The position numbers and the translations under genes are program-made. 64,000 nt of DNA from NCBI GenBank assembly GCA_030770425.1, contig JASJFT010000134.1:60924-124923 (forward strand), read 5' to 3'. Positions within the stretch are counted from its first letter, which is position 1; the number at the start of each line of letters is the position of its first letter. Below are positions 1 to 11,126 of the stretch, one piece after another. The DNA comes from Darksidea phi (taxonomy: Eukaryota; Ascomycota; Dothideomycetes; Pleosporales; Lentitheciaceae). The notes under the pieces are model-generated. The model saw only the letters and a list, made by a program, of their open reading frames with translations. It had not been told where the DNA came from and did no database searches.

Positions 1-2
1 TA

Positions 3-626
3 GAGCAGGCGCGAATGCCTAGCCACCTGAATGATTTGGCATCCCTCATTAATCTTCAGACGGGCTACATATCGCGGGCTATGCCGAATGCGCCTCCACT
101 GCAAATCCCCGAGCACCTCAGGCATATTGTCGCGGAGCAAGAACGCATTCACGCAGAGCTCAACACCTCTAGCACAGACATCGCTCCTCCTCTCCCATCC
201 TCCACCCAGCTGGGCATGCGGGTGGCTGGAGTTGATTCGGATGAGGGCAACGTGGACTATGCAGGGCCCTCGATGCTTCCTCAGAGCCGATTTGCCTCGG
301 GCGTCCAACCCTTCCTGCCCTCGGCGGAAGCGTTCGCGGGCTTTGACAGTCATCGAGGTAACGTACAGTCGCAGCCGAGGCCCGAAAACACCCAGCCGCC
401 TCGTCGAGAGACGCCGGCGAATGTTCTTGGTGCACAGGGTGCCTCTGAGGTGCCGCAGGCGCCATCGCAACCAGACGCCGAGACCCACTACCGGCCTGCA
501 ACGGTCGCCACGTATCAGCTAAACTATATACCGGTTTGGATGCGTGTGCAAGATGCAGAGATGGCCCAGATACACCAGTCGCGGGTGGATAACGACCTTC
601 CAGATATCAAGCCCGAAGGCCCCTAG
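3..626 (+). CDS. 3' end of an unidentified protein gene (5' truncated by window edge)
   Basis: The frame is open to the left edge of the window and ends at the TAG at 624-626, so this is probably the last exon or C-terminal part of a longer protein. A Met at base 15 is available but nothing marks it as the true start. The roughly 207 visible residues are low in complexity and rich in Pro, Ala, Ser and Gln (for example PPLPSST), with no recognisable domain, signal peptide or membrane segment. The tail looks like the disordered end of a regulatory protein. A random open frame is possible but less likely, because the frame stays open with ordinary fungal composition while other frames break. I do not recognise it. 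Confidence 0.4.
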   Translation, partial: EQARMPSHLNDLASLINLQTGYISRAMPNAPPLQIPEHLRHIVAEQERIHAELNTSSTDIAPPLPSSTQLGMRVAGVDSDEGNVDYAGPSMLPQSRFASGVQPFLPSAEAFAGFDSHRGNVQSQPRPENTQPPRRETPANVLGAQGASEVPQAPSQPDAETHYRPATVATYQLNYIPVWMRVQDAEMAQIHQSRVDNDLPDIKPEGP

Positions 627-1324
627 CCTTGAGTAGATCCTCGATCGTCGTCGGCGCCGTTCCATTTTTGCTTTGCTGGTGTGCTTGTCCGAGATGCGTT
701 CAATCCTGTTTTGTATTTTATCTCTGCTTACTGGAGTTTTCCAGTAAGAGGACGTCAGGAAGGGACCTTGTGTGCTGGCGGTGGAGACTGGTGACAGCGA
801 GAGTGGGGCTGTTATCGAGAGAAGTCTTCATAGGCATAGCTGGCGAATCCGGCTTGTTGAGGAAGGCGTTTACATATGCGAAGACTGCAGTATACTGTGA
901 TGATTTGGAAGTACGATGCGTTAACATCACTCATTGCAGCACATTGTTGCAACGCGGAGAGCAAGGAGGTTACGTACGCGATGATATTATGTTTAAAAAT
1001 ATGAGAAGTTGACACTGCTCTCGCCGCTCCTATTGCTAATACGTGAGTTATTCTTCACCACAGTCTAAAGCCCCTCAGAATCCTGCTCTCGCTCCGACAT
1101 GTCTCGCCCTCGGTCTTTATCTTCTTTGCCGGCACGGTCGACAACGCCTTCTACGGCACGATCGACCAACCTTCCCGAACGGCTTCGTTGCGAACGAGCG
1201 GTTCGTGTGTTCCCACTGTAGGGCCACTCGATTCCAGGACCGTCGTGCTCTCGTGCTCGGCGTTGTTGTGGTCAAGGCGCGCTGGCAGACGTGTTCGGCC
1301 TCGATGTCGAGATCGAGATTCAGG

Positions 1325-1366
1325 GAGAAGGAGAAGGAGAAGGAGAAGGAGAAGGAGAAGGAGAAG
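1325..1366 (+). repeat. (GAGAAG)7 microsatellite
   Basis: Seven perfect copies of the hexamer GAGAAG, followed by a partial unit. It would encode Glu-Lys repeats on the plus strand, but the surrounding frame shows no other sign of being a gene. Confidence 0.95.
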
Positions 1367-1554
1367 AGCGCGGTTGGGTGCCGTAGCCCCACGCTGATTG
1401 GCTATAATTATTGCACTTTGCCCTTCGGGTCATGTATTGCGCCTAAGTTATAGCTCGTTATTGAATAAGCTTGATATCTCGATTTATTAAAGCTAGATAC
1501 TTAGTTGGATATACTTTTACAGTAGCTGCTTTATACGTACCTATCTTTACGCCT

Positions 1555-1580
1555 TTTCTTGTTTCTTGTTTCTTGTTTCT
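1555..1580 (+). repeat. (TTTCTTG) heptamer tandem repeat, about 3.7 copies
   Basis: Three perfect consecutive TTTCTTG units and a partial fourth, inside the AT-rich block. Confidence 0.9.
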
Positions 1581-2021
1581 CACTCTTGTATTATTTATAT
1601 TATATCCGTTTAGTTAAAAAAAGGTATATTGATAAAGCTTTCTAAGATTTTAGTCATGCTGTCATACCTACTTCTACCAAAGAACTCTTAAACTATTATT
1701 AGCTAAAATCTTTGGATGGATAGCTGGTTGAATAAAACGTAGATGACAGCTTTAAAAGAAAGAGATCGACATTGACGACTTGATTATCCATATCTAGTTT
1801 ATGTATTATCGAATAAGTAGGAGTCATCGTGTCGTCGAACTCGTGGAATAACCTCTAAAAAGATGACACAGAAAGGTATTTCGGCCCGAATATCTTGAAA
1901 CGCAAGGATAGTTTATATACTACACATGCCATCCGCGTCGGAATCTCAAGTAGCGGCGCAGTAGGCCAGCTACCACACGGCTAGATTCCACAACGACCAA
2001 GTAAACATTACAGTACTCTCC

Positions 2022-3310
2022 CTACACTGTGGCTAGCGGCTGCGTTGGCTCCATCATCCCACTGCCTCGAGAGCTTAAGCTGACGGGGACGGTGATAAAA
2101 GGTTTCCACACGGGACTTCCGTTGGGGCCTCTCTCCTCGTCAAAGTCGGCGCCCGCCCCGCCGTCGCCAAAGAAGGCGAGGCTGTTAATCTCCATGGGCT
2201 TGTTTTCGGTGTCGACGGGTTTCGGCGGACTGATCACGCGTCTCCTCGGCTGCAGCCCGTTCTTCTCTTCGGGTTCCTTGGTGCGGCCGCGGAAGAACAG
2301 GCGCAGGAAGGGCACCGATGCCGATATGATGCCCGAGTTCGTTTCGACTTGGCCCCAGAGGAGCAGGTCGGCGCCGAACCTGGCGCTGTTCTGCGCCGAC
2401 TCGGCCCACAGGGCCATGACCCACATGCGCACGCAGGACGCGACGATGGCCATGATGCCGACCGAGAAGATGCCGATGAGAGCCAATCTCTTGGACATGG
2501 CCACCCTCAGGCCCAGCAGCGTCGGGATGGGCATCAGCATGATCAACACGTCGGTGCACAGGTTCACCGCCGCCATAAACACCCACAGCTTGGCCGGGTC
2601 GTAGCACTTGAGATAGGGCCCCTTCGTCTTGGGGTTGCGGTCGAACTGGGCAAGGTAGCCTTTGGTGTCGAGGCTGTCCGCGGGGTTCTCGCACTGGAAG
2701 GCAGCGGCGACGGTGACGCCAAACGTGTACAGGACGACGAACCAGATGGTGAGGTTGACCACGCGCCGGAAGGTCAGGTGGGAGGCGATGGCGCGGTAGA
2801 AGAAGAGAATGGAGAGCTTGACGAAGCAAAGGGCAACGCCGTAGGACATGCGGTAGATGTACCAGGTGATGAGGGTGCCGCGGAGGGAGGCTTCAAGCTT
2901 GGCATGTTTTTCCTGCGATGTTGTTAGTCTTCTGCAAGCTTCAGTTCGACGGGGTGGGTCGTCTTACGGGCATCCTGAAGTAGGCGGGCTTCATCCTGCG
3001 ACTCGACTGGTCTTGGTAGTAATTTATGACCGTGTTGCCCCATGTGAGCATCTGCCGCATCGTTCATCAGCCTTTTCCTCGCACGCGTTGTTTGGCAGGG
3101 ACACGTACCAGCGCGATCATCATGAGGTGGTCGGTCGCTCCAATAGTCCCCATGCGGTACCAACGGCAGTAATACCTATTCATCCAGTCAGCAAGCCATG
3201 CACACGGCCTCTTCGGCACGACCAACCCACCTCAACATGACAATCAGCGTCGACAAACTCGTCAACGTCGCCCCCACAATCACCACCACGAAGCCTGGCC
3301 GCAGAAACAT
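2022..3310 (-). CDS. PTH11-like / fungal rhodopsin-domain integral membrane protein
   Basis: Four exons on the minus strand: 3231-3310, 3109-3175, 2968-3051 and 2022-2912. All have GT-AG borders and matching phases, giving about 373 residues. The order is a first membrane helix right after the start Met (MFLRPGFVVVIVG), a short loop, 'GATDHLMMIAL', a helix with 'KLSILFFYRAI', then the hallmark 'PIPTLLGLRVAMSKRLAL' followed by a Gly/Met/Val helix and an Arg (VASCVRM). The last 100 residues form a polar cytoplasmic tail. This is the pattern of the large fungal rhodopsin-domain family that includes the Magnaporthe surface sensor PTH11. Ligand and role of this member are unknown. The N-terminus is shorter than usual, so an extra upstream exon or start is possible. 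Confidence 0.85.
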
Positions 3311-4870
3311 GATGGCCTCGCACCCTTCTCTCAAGACCCAAAACGCTCCAGTCGGTGCACCAGTCCAGTCAATCAAAAAACCAAGACACGATCTTAGACA
3401 TAGATAAGAATAGAAGGTCAAAGGGCCCGTGCTCAGCACAAGAGCAAGCAAAAAACAAAAAAGGGAACGAGAGAAGAGAGCGAACGTCGGTGGAGCACAG
3501 GAAGAAAAGAAAGCGCAACATTCATCCTTTTAGGCCCAGACCTCCCCTTCCCCAGATTCCCCACCCGCTGCGACCCTCTCAACGGATGAATGCACAATGC
3601 CCTGAGCAAAACCTGTCAGAATGCAGGAGTGTCGTGGCAAACGAAAAGGCCGTCATGCCACCCCATACATCTGCATGGCCCTTAGGCTCCCATACCACTC
3701 ATCGGCACTTCGCTATGCTTAGCACGGTATAGCGGGCGTGTTACAAACACCTCCTTACGCCCCCGCGACTTGCCCGACTAGACTTGCAAGCCACCATGTC
3801 ACAGCCCTATCCGAAAGCTGCAAGCTTCCGCACGCCTGCGACGTAGAGGACCCAGGCATGGCCCCCCGTATCCGTTCTAGGAACACCTACATACGAGGCA
3901 TGTATATCCCAGAGCCCAAAAGCAATGCATCCAGGCTAGCAAGTCCTCTTCAGGAAAAGACTCGAACGTCGAACCAGGGATTATGAGACCCACGTGACGT
4001 GACGAACCTCAACGCGCATGCGCATGATGCGACGACTTTAGCACCCCCCCGCTTCTTCCCGCAGACCCAAATTTATCCGGTGTACTGCTCTGCACATCTG
4101 AGGCACATGTTCGACTTGTGGAGGTGGGCTGGCCATCCGAGACAACGTATGAAGGGCGAACCGTTTCAACAAACGACCTCACCTCCCCGCTTCAATACGG
4201 GAATAAGGACACACGACCTGCGTAAATGCGAAAGGTGGCACACGGTCGTTATAACAAATCTTTTTCATTCCGGTTCCGCTTTTGCCATCAACCGTCGCTC
4301 TACCTACACCGGTGAATGTGGTGTCATTCGCCGTCTATTTTCTATAATGCAATCAACACCGGGACCCATTCGCAAATGCACCAAAGAAAGAATTTACACG
4401 AAGCAGACGACAATCTGCGCTGGTCCGCTCACAATGCATACCGGTAGCAGCGAGCAAAAAAACCAGCCGATAAAAATGCGTCCGAGCACAACAAACACGC
4501 CCATCGTCTAAGTCTCCATGTGGCTGCCCGACCCCTGCGCCCGGGCAAATGCACGCCGTGAGGGTGTGAACGTCTAATGCTTTTGTGCTGTTGCGAACTG
4601 AAGAAATGGTCGTGAAATGCAATCGTCATGTTGTCGTTCTGTCGACTGGTTGCTCGCTCTTGAAAAATGGAAAACTCTCAAAGACGCCGTTATGTAATGC
4701 AATATGCAGGTCTTAGCAGCTGGTTTCGGGCTAGGGACAGATGGAGGAAAATGCAAGCACTAGAATGTGTCAAAGAACCCGCCGATCCCATGCTAGTAGG
4801 TCAGACTTGCGAGAGGGATTAGATTCGCATGCTCCGGGTAAAAATTCGATTGATAAATGTGATGTCGATC
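3311..4870. other. Intergenic region between two minus-strand genes
   Basis: This 1.5 kb holds the 5' flank of the PTH11-like gene and the 3' flank of the C2H2 regulator. The short frames on both strands lack domain features and splice logic. I see no RNA gene or repeat. Confidence 0.5.
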
Positions 4871-7800
4871 TCAAAGAGCCGTGGAAATGGGGGTGAATAG
4901 GAGCTTCATGTTGAGCGTGAGGTCTGCCGCCCCGTAGTTGTCGTCCACCGTCGTAACGCTGCCAATATCCAAACCTTTGGAAGCCGAATCCGAAGCAACG
5001 TGCGCCCTGATTTGCTTCAGCAGACTGAAGATTTGCTGGCAGCGGACATCGGGCGGAGCTGCCCACTCCTCGCGGCGAGAGCTCCGCAGGAACAGTTTCG
5101 CAAGGAAGTAGTAATGCACGCCGTCTCTGCAGAAGCCCACTCGCGGCCGGTTGGAGGGATACTGGATCTGCATGTCCGTGTCCCACTGCTGCTTCCACAG
5201 TTCTAGAGCGGTCACGGTTTGGCGAAGCGTTTGGTGGGCCTGCGAGAACTGAGAACCCAGCCCTTCGGTCGGGGTTGCGTATCCGCTGCTTCCGTTGCTA
5301 GTACTGCCGTCCGGAGGCGTCCATTCATTGTGCGATTGCGGTGTGCTCGTGCCGCTCGGAGAACAACCTGGTGCGCCACTGATGCTGAGGATCTGTCGCT
5401 GGATCTTGAAGATTTGGACGTGTATAGCGTGTATCAAAACGAACTTGGAGAACACGTTTGTCGCCCGTTGAGGAAAGTCTCCGCCTTGATGGAGGAACTG
5501 GAGAGCTTCTGACATGCCCAGCTGCTTTGGCCGACGACTTCCCTCATTGTTCGTGCCCTGCGCGGCCTGTCCACGAAGACCGAGTGCACTGGCGCAAGCC
5601 TCCTCGCTCCTAGCTTCCCAGGCGGCATCGTCGGCGGGCAGGGGGAGCTTGATCTCATATACATCGAACTGGGGCTGGGCGTTGAAGAATATCGTCAGAG
5701 CCGCATCCATCAGGAAGATCAGGTACATTAATCTGGCTCGCTCCTCCTGTTCGATCCAGGAGCTCCAGGTCCAGGTGTTGACCTCGTTTCCGTAAATGGG
5801 CCCAGGTTGGTGAAGAGCGCTGTGATGCTGATGACGCTCTGGAAGAGGCTGAAGCAGCCCAAACTGGCGAACGATCCTCGCAAGCACCCAGAACTCGTCT
5901 CGTCCCTGTTGCCGCTGCGTTTGACTACCGTGCCAGACAAAAAGCGAGTGTATAAGCACCAGAGCCTGTATCTCTTGCACTTCGGCTGCTGGCCGTTGAT
6001 TAGCGTCGACGGCCTGGCGAGCGCCCTGAGTGACAATCTTGTAGACCTGCGATGACCTGAATACCGAAGCCCTTACAACCTCCATCAACCAGCGAACCTC
6101 CTCGACGCCTAACCGATCCGAATATACCGCCCCAATGCAGACCATTGTGAGAACCAGCCCATCGTAAGCCTTGCTGGGGTTGAAAGACATGTGCATCATC
6201 GGCCAGTGACTTTGATAGTGCTTGTACAGCCCCAAATAGTGCTTGAGACTGTCCGCCGTCAGGATGCCTTTCATCACCTCGTGACCTTGCGCCGCGTCCG
6301 ATCCGGGTGCTAGCATGGATGGATTGGGGAAACAAAACATCACCAACGCGCTCGCCTTGCTCTGCAAGGAATCGGACGGGCCGGCGATCCAACTGTCGAG
6401 AAAAGAATGCGAATCAGAAATACCGGGAGCGTCGCAGTATAGCCCGCTAAACATGGTGTCGGGCTGGGGTTCGTCCGGGGTCTAAAAATTATTGACAGTC
6501 AGAACACCTGCCGCTTTTCCGGGGTGTGGTGGGCCACTCGCCATACTGGAAGTCATGAGAAAGCTGTTTTGTTGCTCGTCATTGAAAGAGCCGTTCCACC
6601 GAGCGGAGCTGTCGTGCCCGTTAGATAGCCCATCCATGGTCGGCAGCGTCGGGCGTCCGTAGGGAGCAGAGTTGCCGTCCTCGGGCTTGATGGGCATGCT
6701 GTTGTGCGCCATCTCCGAGTGAGCCATGGCGGTGTCGTAGCTGTACTGGGTCGGGGCGCTGGAGACGGCTGCAGACGCCTGGGTCTGCTGCGTGCCGTAG
6801 CCGCCGAGATCATGGGACAGGTTGTTGGGCAACCCGTTGGCTGCGCGGTAATCGTTGAAGTTGAGACGATTATTGTTGAGCTCAAGCGCGGACATGCTCC
6901 TGCGGTTTTCCTCGACCCCGCTTCCGGGACGGATCAGGCTGTTGGACCGCGACGTCCGCGCTGACATGGACTGCGGGGCGTTCATGGACGGAAGGCCGTC
7001 GCCATATGCATCGGTCGGCATGGATGACATGGGGGGCATGCCACCAAGCGTTGTGCTACCATAAGCGGCGTCGGAATAAGGCATGGATGTGCCGATATGG
7101 TTGAGGTACGAGTTGGCCTCTGCGCTGCTCGGCGGTCGGGCTTTCTGTAAGTGCGACTGAGCGTTCTGGAGATGGCTTGCGCCGGTCGGGTTTCCGCGCC
7201 TTATCGAGCACTTTTGGAAGTGCCGCTTGAGAATGTCACTGCGCGAGAACGTGTCCTTGCACAGGTGGCACTGGTAGGGCCGCTCGCCGGTGTCTGTTGG
7301 CTGTCAGTGGCTGCACTAGGCGGGTCAATGGGGTGCTTACGCCGGAGAAGATGGCGCTTCAGATGCTTCAAGTGCAGGTACGTCTTGTTGCAATGCGGGC
7401 ACTCGTACTTGCCCTCGGCGTTCTTGTTGGGGTTCGTGATGGCCTTGCCTGCAGCAGGCGTGGGCCGTCCGGGATGCGTGGGCAGCACCCCGCGGCGGCC
7501 TTGCTGGCCCACGACATGCAGCGGCTCCGGCTCTTGGTTCGCCAGGACGGGCGGGTGCGGATACATCTGGGAGTGCGGCGTGAGACCGAGGCCCCCCGCA
7601 CGCACATCCTGCAGTCCGCTGGACACGGACGGCGCTAGCTGGTGTATGTTGGCCTGGGCAGCGGCGGTGGGCAGCAGCGGCGCCTGCGAGTACGACGAGG
7701 TGAGGGGCAGGTACGAGGGCGAGGGCTGGATGGGGCGGAGCGGCGGGTGCTGGGCGGAGATGGAGGGGATGGTGGTGTTGCTGCTCGGGGCGCTGCTGGC

Positions 7801-7998
7801 AGGCGTGTGGGGGGTGAGGGGCGTCTGCGGGTTGCTATTGTGGCCGTGGCCGTACAGCGAGGAGAACGGGGCGCCATTGTGGTGGAGCGGCGGCAGCGTG
7901 GGGAGCTGTGACTGCGGGCCGTTGTACTGCTGGGTTAGAGACTGATACTGGGCACCCGTGGGCGTCGGCAGGCCGGGCTGGCGGAAGCGGTCGTCCAT
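4871..7998 (-). CDS. C2H2 zinc-finger transcription factor with fungal-specific transcription factor domain
   Basis: Minus-strand gene. Exon 1 (7341-7998) encodes a Pro/Gln/Ser-rich region, then finger 1 beginning 'YECPHCNKTYLHLKHLKR'. A 47-base intron (7294-7340) splits the finger; joining restores His-x3-His and the linker 'HTGERPYQC'. Finger 2 is C2HC ('CHLCKDTFSRSDILKRHF', then QKC) and leads into 'RRGNPTGASHL'. A Met/Ser-rich linker runs to about 6550. The frame resumes by 6392 with the regulatory domain (FCFPNP, then 'SHWPMMHMSFNP', 'VLTMVCIGAVYSDRLG', 'EEWAAPPDV') and ends at 4871. This is the two-finger plus Fungal_trans architecture of klf1-like ascomycete regulators, a nuclear DNA-binding protein. 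The linker/domain junction between about 6390 and 6550 is unresolved: obvious donors and acceptors do not share phase. Confidence 0.85.
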
Positions 7999-10900
7999 GA
8001 TATCTGGATATCACGGATGAGGTGAGGGGAGACGCGACCAATGGATGGCGGCGGGTGCGGAATCATTCGACGAACAACGGCGCTCGTGGTGGGTGGGACA
8101 GCGCGCGGGCAGGTTGAGGGCCTCGACGAAGCGTTGCGGATACCGGGTGGGTCTGGGGAGCGTCGTGGAACAGGCTCGAGGACGTGGTGCGCAGCGCGTG
8201 CACCCGTTCCCCGCAGCTGGAGAAGTGGAGAGGAGAGGAGAAGGGCAGCGGGCGATGGCTGCGATGGCGGCGATGGCGGCGATGGGGCAATGGAGCAATG
8301 GAGCAATGGAGCGTCGACGCAACGTTGAAGTTTGTCTGGCGTCGGCAAATTCGCAGCTTCGCGCGGAGACCAGGGCGGGCTGCAGATCGCAGGGTGGGCC
8401 TTCAGCCTCAGCCGACAAACCAAGTGGAGCGATCCGACAACACGAGGCAGTCAGGTACGATGCTGTAGGACCCACGACGGGCGGGCGAGCTGACGGGCGG
8501 TGGTTGGCGCGAGGTGTGGTGGTACTTGGAGCGGCACAGGCGGTGGAAAATTTTGGACGGGCTCTCCTCCGATCAGACGCCGGTGCTGGCCGTCTATGAA
8601 TACCACGGCAAAGCAGCGGCGGCGGCGGCGAGGAGCGCGCGGGCAGGGGCAGGGTGAGAGACGAGATGCAGGCGGGCACCGGGGGGGGAGGAGGGTGCGC
8701 GACGAGGTGCTGACGGGGTGCAAACTGGATGCAGACGCGGCAAGCTCCAGGAGTCCAGCAGTGCAGATGTCCAGACGGCGCTGCGGTGGTGCTGGCGTCA
8801 CAAAGTGTTGGGCGGGTGGGGGGATAATCCTGCTCGGAGCAGCGGCACGTGACGATGCGGTGCGATGTGCTGTTCCTGCGTCCAATCGTCACCGCCCAGC
8901 GCTCCATGCGCCAGCACGCAGAGGGCGAGCAGCTCCGCTGTGCCGGCGAATAACGCCAGGGCACGCAGTCCAATGGCATCCGGGGCTGCACCCTTCGCAG
9001 CGAGCGCAGCACTGGCGAGCGTCGCCCGTGGTGTTTCACTCACGCCACAGCACCCGCCTCGCCCGCCCGGGCCCGCTGCACGCACACGCTCGACGAGCAA
9101 TTCAGACCCGCCGTTGTCGCTCTGCGCTCGCCCAGCTCGCCGCCCCAGGCCTCGCCCGCACGCCTCGCCCGCACGCTTCGCCCACAGCAGGTCGCCCGAG
9201 ACGGCTGCCGAGCGCCGCCCGAGCAGTGCGCTGCCGGGGGCCCAAAGCGCAAGGTGGATAGCGGCTGTGGCGTGCAGGGGCAGGGGTGTTATTTCCGACG
9301 CTGCACCCAAGAGTGCCGGCAGCCTGTGCCTGTGCCAAAACAGCCTCCCTCGGCCGTCGACGCGCCCCCGCCCGCGCTCGACGTGGTGTCGCCGTGGCCT
9401 GGCACCTCCAGCGCCCGCCCGCGTCGACACGCTCGATGCGCGCGAGCTTGCGCAGCGCCCGCCAAGTGCGCTGCAGTGCGTGAGCGCGTGAGCGCGTGGG
9501 TGTCCACGCCGTCGAATGACGCACCCCCCGGCAGGCGCGCTCGGCGTTCGGACAGGGGCCCCGGCCCACCGTCGCAACGGCAGCCGCCTTTTCTTCGGCC
9601 CACATCGGCTCGGCTCCATATGCCCTGGATTCACCACGCTCGCTGCCAGTGCGTGAAACGCTGCTTCGAGAAGGCTGCATCGAAACTCGCGCCCGCCAAG
9701 GCAGCTCCGGCATCGCTGCAGGCGCCGCACAGCTCGTTTCGCTCGTCGGCGTGTTGAGCGCGGTTTCACCCAGTCAGCTTACCGATGCCAGCCGGGGCTC
9801 GCCCAAAGCGGCATCCCGCCGCTCCCCGAGCACAAAATGTGACACACACGAGCCGCTGCAAATTCCCATCGCCGCACGGGGCATGCACATCCCTCCCATG
9901 TGACATCAGAGTAGCATCCGCTCCGGCGTTGCAGCAGGCGAGCCGACCGAGGGCGGAACAACACCATGCCAAGCATCGCGTCTGCCGGTGCTGCGACCGC
10001 GCTGCCAAAGGACCCGCGCGGGATGTCTCGATTCGCTCAGCGGCCAGGCTCCCCATCGCCGCTGTCCCACAACCAGGGCAGTCCACAAGCAGACCTGCCA
10101 CCAACATCAGCCCGCCAGCATCTCGTCACGCCACCGCGCCTAAGCGAACGCCACGCCATTTCCTACGTCGTGACGAGCATCAGCACGCAGCCCCGGTTGG
10201 GAAAGCCTCGCGGCATCGTCGTGCTGCTCGACGGGTCCCACAACGCCGATCGCACTTCCATGGGCTCTTCCGCCCCTCTTAGGTAAACAGGTCGTCCAGT
10301 TAAGCTCAACATGTCCCGCCTGCCGTCTCCGGTCCCCCTACAAGCAGCCAATATGGGAAGGGCCAGCGAGCGCGGGACATGTCGTGCAGCTCAAAAGCGT
10401 GCAGACGCAGGAGCGCCTTGGCTGGGCAGCGCCGCAGTACCTCACCGGAAGAAGAGTTTTTCCAACGCCAGCCTGACCTGTTCGCATCGACTGTCGGTGA
10501 GCCTGCGGCTTGTGCGGTTGGACGGTGCCGCGGCTTGTGCGCCACGTAGGGTGTTCTTGCATACGGACAGCAGAAATGTTTGAAGCACAGTATCCGCGAA
10601 GTTGATTCATGTGTCTGGCCGAGACTATGCGGTTAAGGATGCCTGGTCAGAGGATGCTGGGACTGCGGTGGGCATCGCCTACAGCGCATCTCTGCATCCG
10701 ACACTGTGACCCAGTGTGCTTTGAGAGCGCGACCATCTCGCAACATCCTCGGGTCATGCACATTATCCCCTCGCCCTGAACAGACACCTCCGCACAGCCT
10801 TCGCCAATCCGGTCAACGTCTCACGAAGATGAAGCACCAGCATCAGTCGCTTACTCGTTCGCTTTACATTCTTGCTGCTGACCATGCATTCCGGAGGACT

Positions 10901-11126
10901 ACAGCACGATAGCCGAGTACTCAGGAGCGTCGGAGTTCACACTAACGCTTCGAAGAGCCATTAAATGCCGCAGAGCGTACAGACGTATCAAGGTCTTGTA
11001 GCCGTGTATCAAGGTGGTTCGTGTGTTTGGGGCACTTGAGTAGTAGCGCTGGGTGCGAGATCATGTGACCTTCCCGAACAACACTGTAGAGCCCGTGCTC
11101 CAACCAGAAAGCTTTGTGCGGATGAG
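7999..11126. other. Long GC-rich gene-free region upstream of the C2H2 regulator
   Basis: Over 3 kb separate the divergent C2H2 regulator and aminopeptidase genes. Many long frames overlap on both strands, but they are Arg/Ala/Pro/Ser-rich in every frame, as expected from GC-rich non-coding DNA, and show no domain. It probably contains the promoter and a long 5' leader of the regulator. A small minisatellite near 8253-8311 is listed separately. Confidence 0.45.
8253..8311 (+). repeat. Compound minisatellite: CGATGGCGG units then (CAATGGAG)3
   Basis: Three to four copies of a 9-base unit (CGATGGCKG) at 8253-8285 are followed by three perfect CAATGGAG octamers at 8288-8311. It lies about 260 bases upstream of the C2H2 regulator start. 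Confidence 0.85.

Larger units (their letters stand above)
627..2021. other. Intergenic stretch with simple repeats and an AT-rich block
   Basis: I see no supported gene here. The first 800 bases have mixed composition and only short overlapping frames. About 1450-1980 is clearly AT-rich with many TTTA/TATA steps and no coding potential, which suits decayed repeat or 3'-flanking DNA. Two simple repeats inside are listed separately. Confidence 0.5.

Noticed and set aside
1043..1453. 136-codon frame containing a Glu-Lys repeat
   Set aside because: The repeat is a (GAGAAG)7 microsatellite; the rest shows no protein-like pattern.
7151..7945. 264-codon plus-strand frame
   Set aside because: It is the complement of the zinc-finger exon of the C2H2 regulator; Cys/Trp/Gly-rich with no family features.
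8011..10351. Several long open frames (up to about 320 codons) on both strands upstream of the C2H2 regulator
   Set aside because: They overlap each other in many frames, consist of Arg/Ala/Pro/Ser from GC-rich DNA, and show no domain, signal or splice logic.
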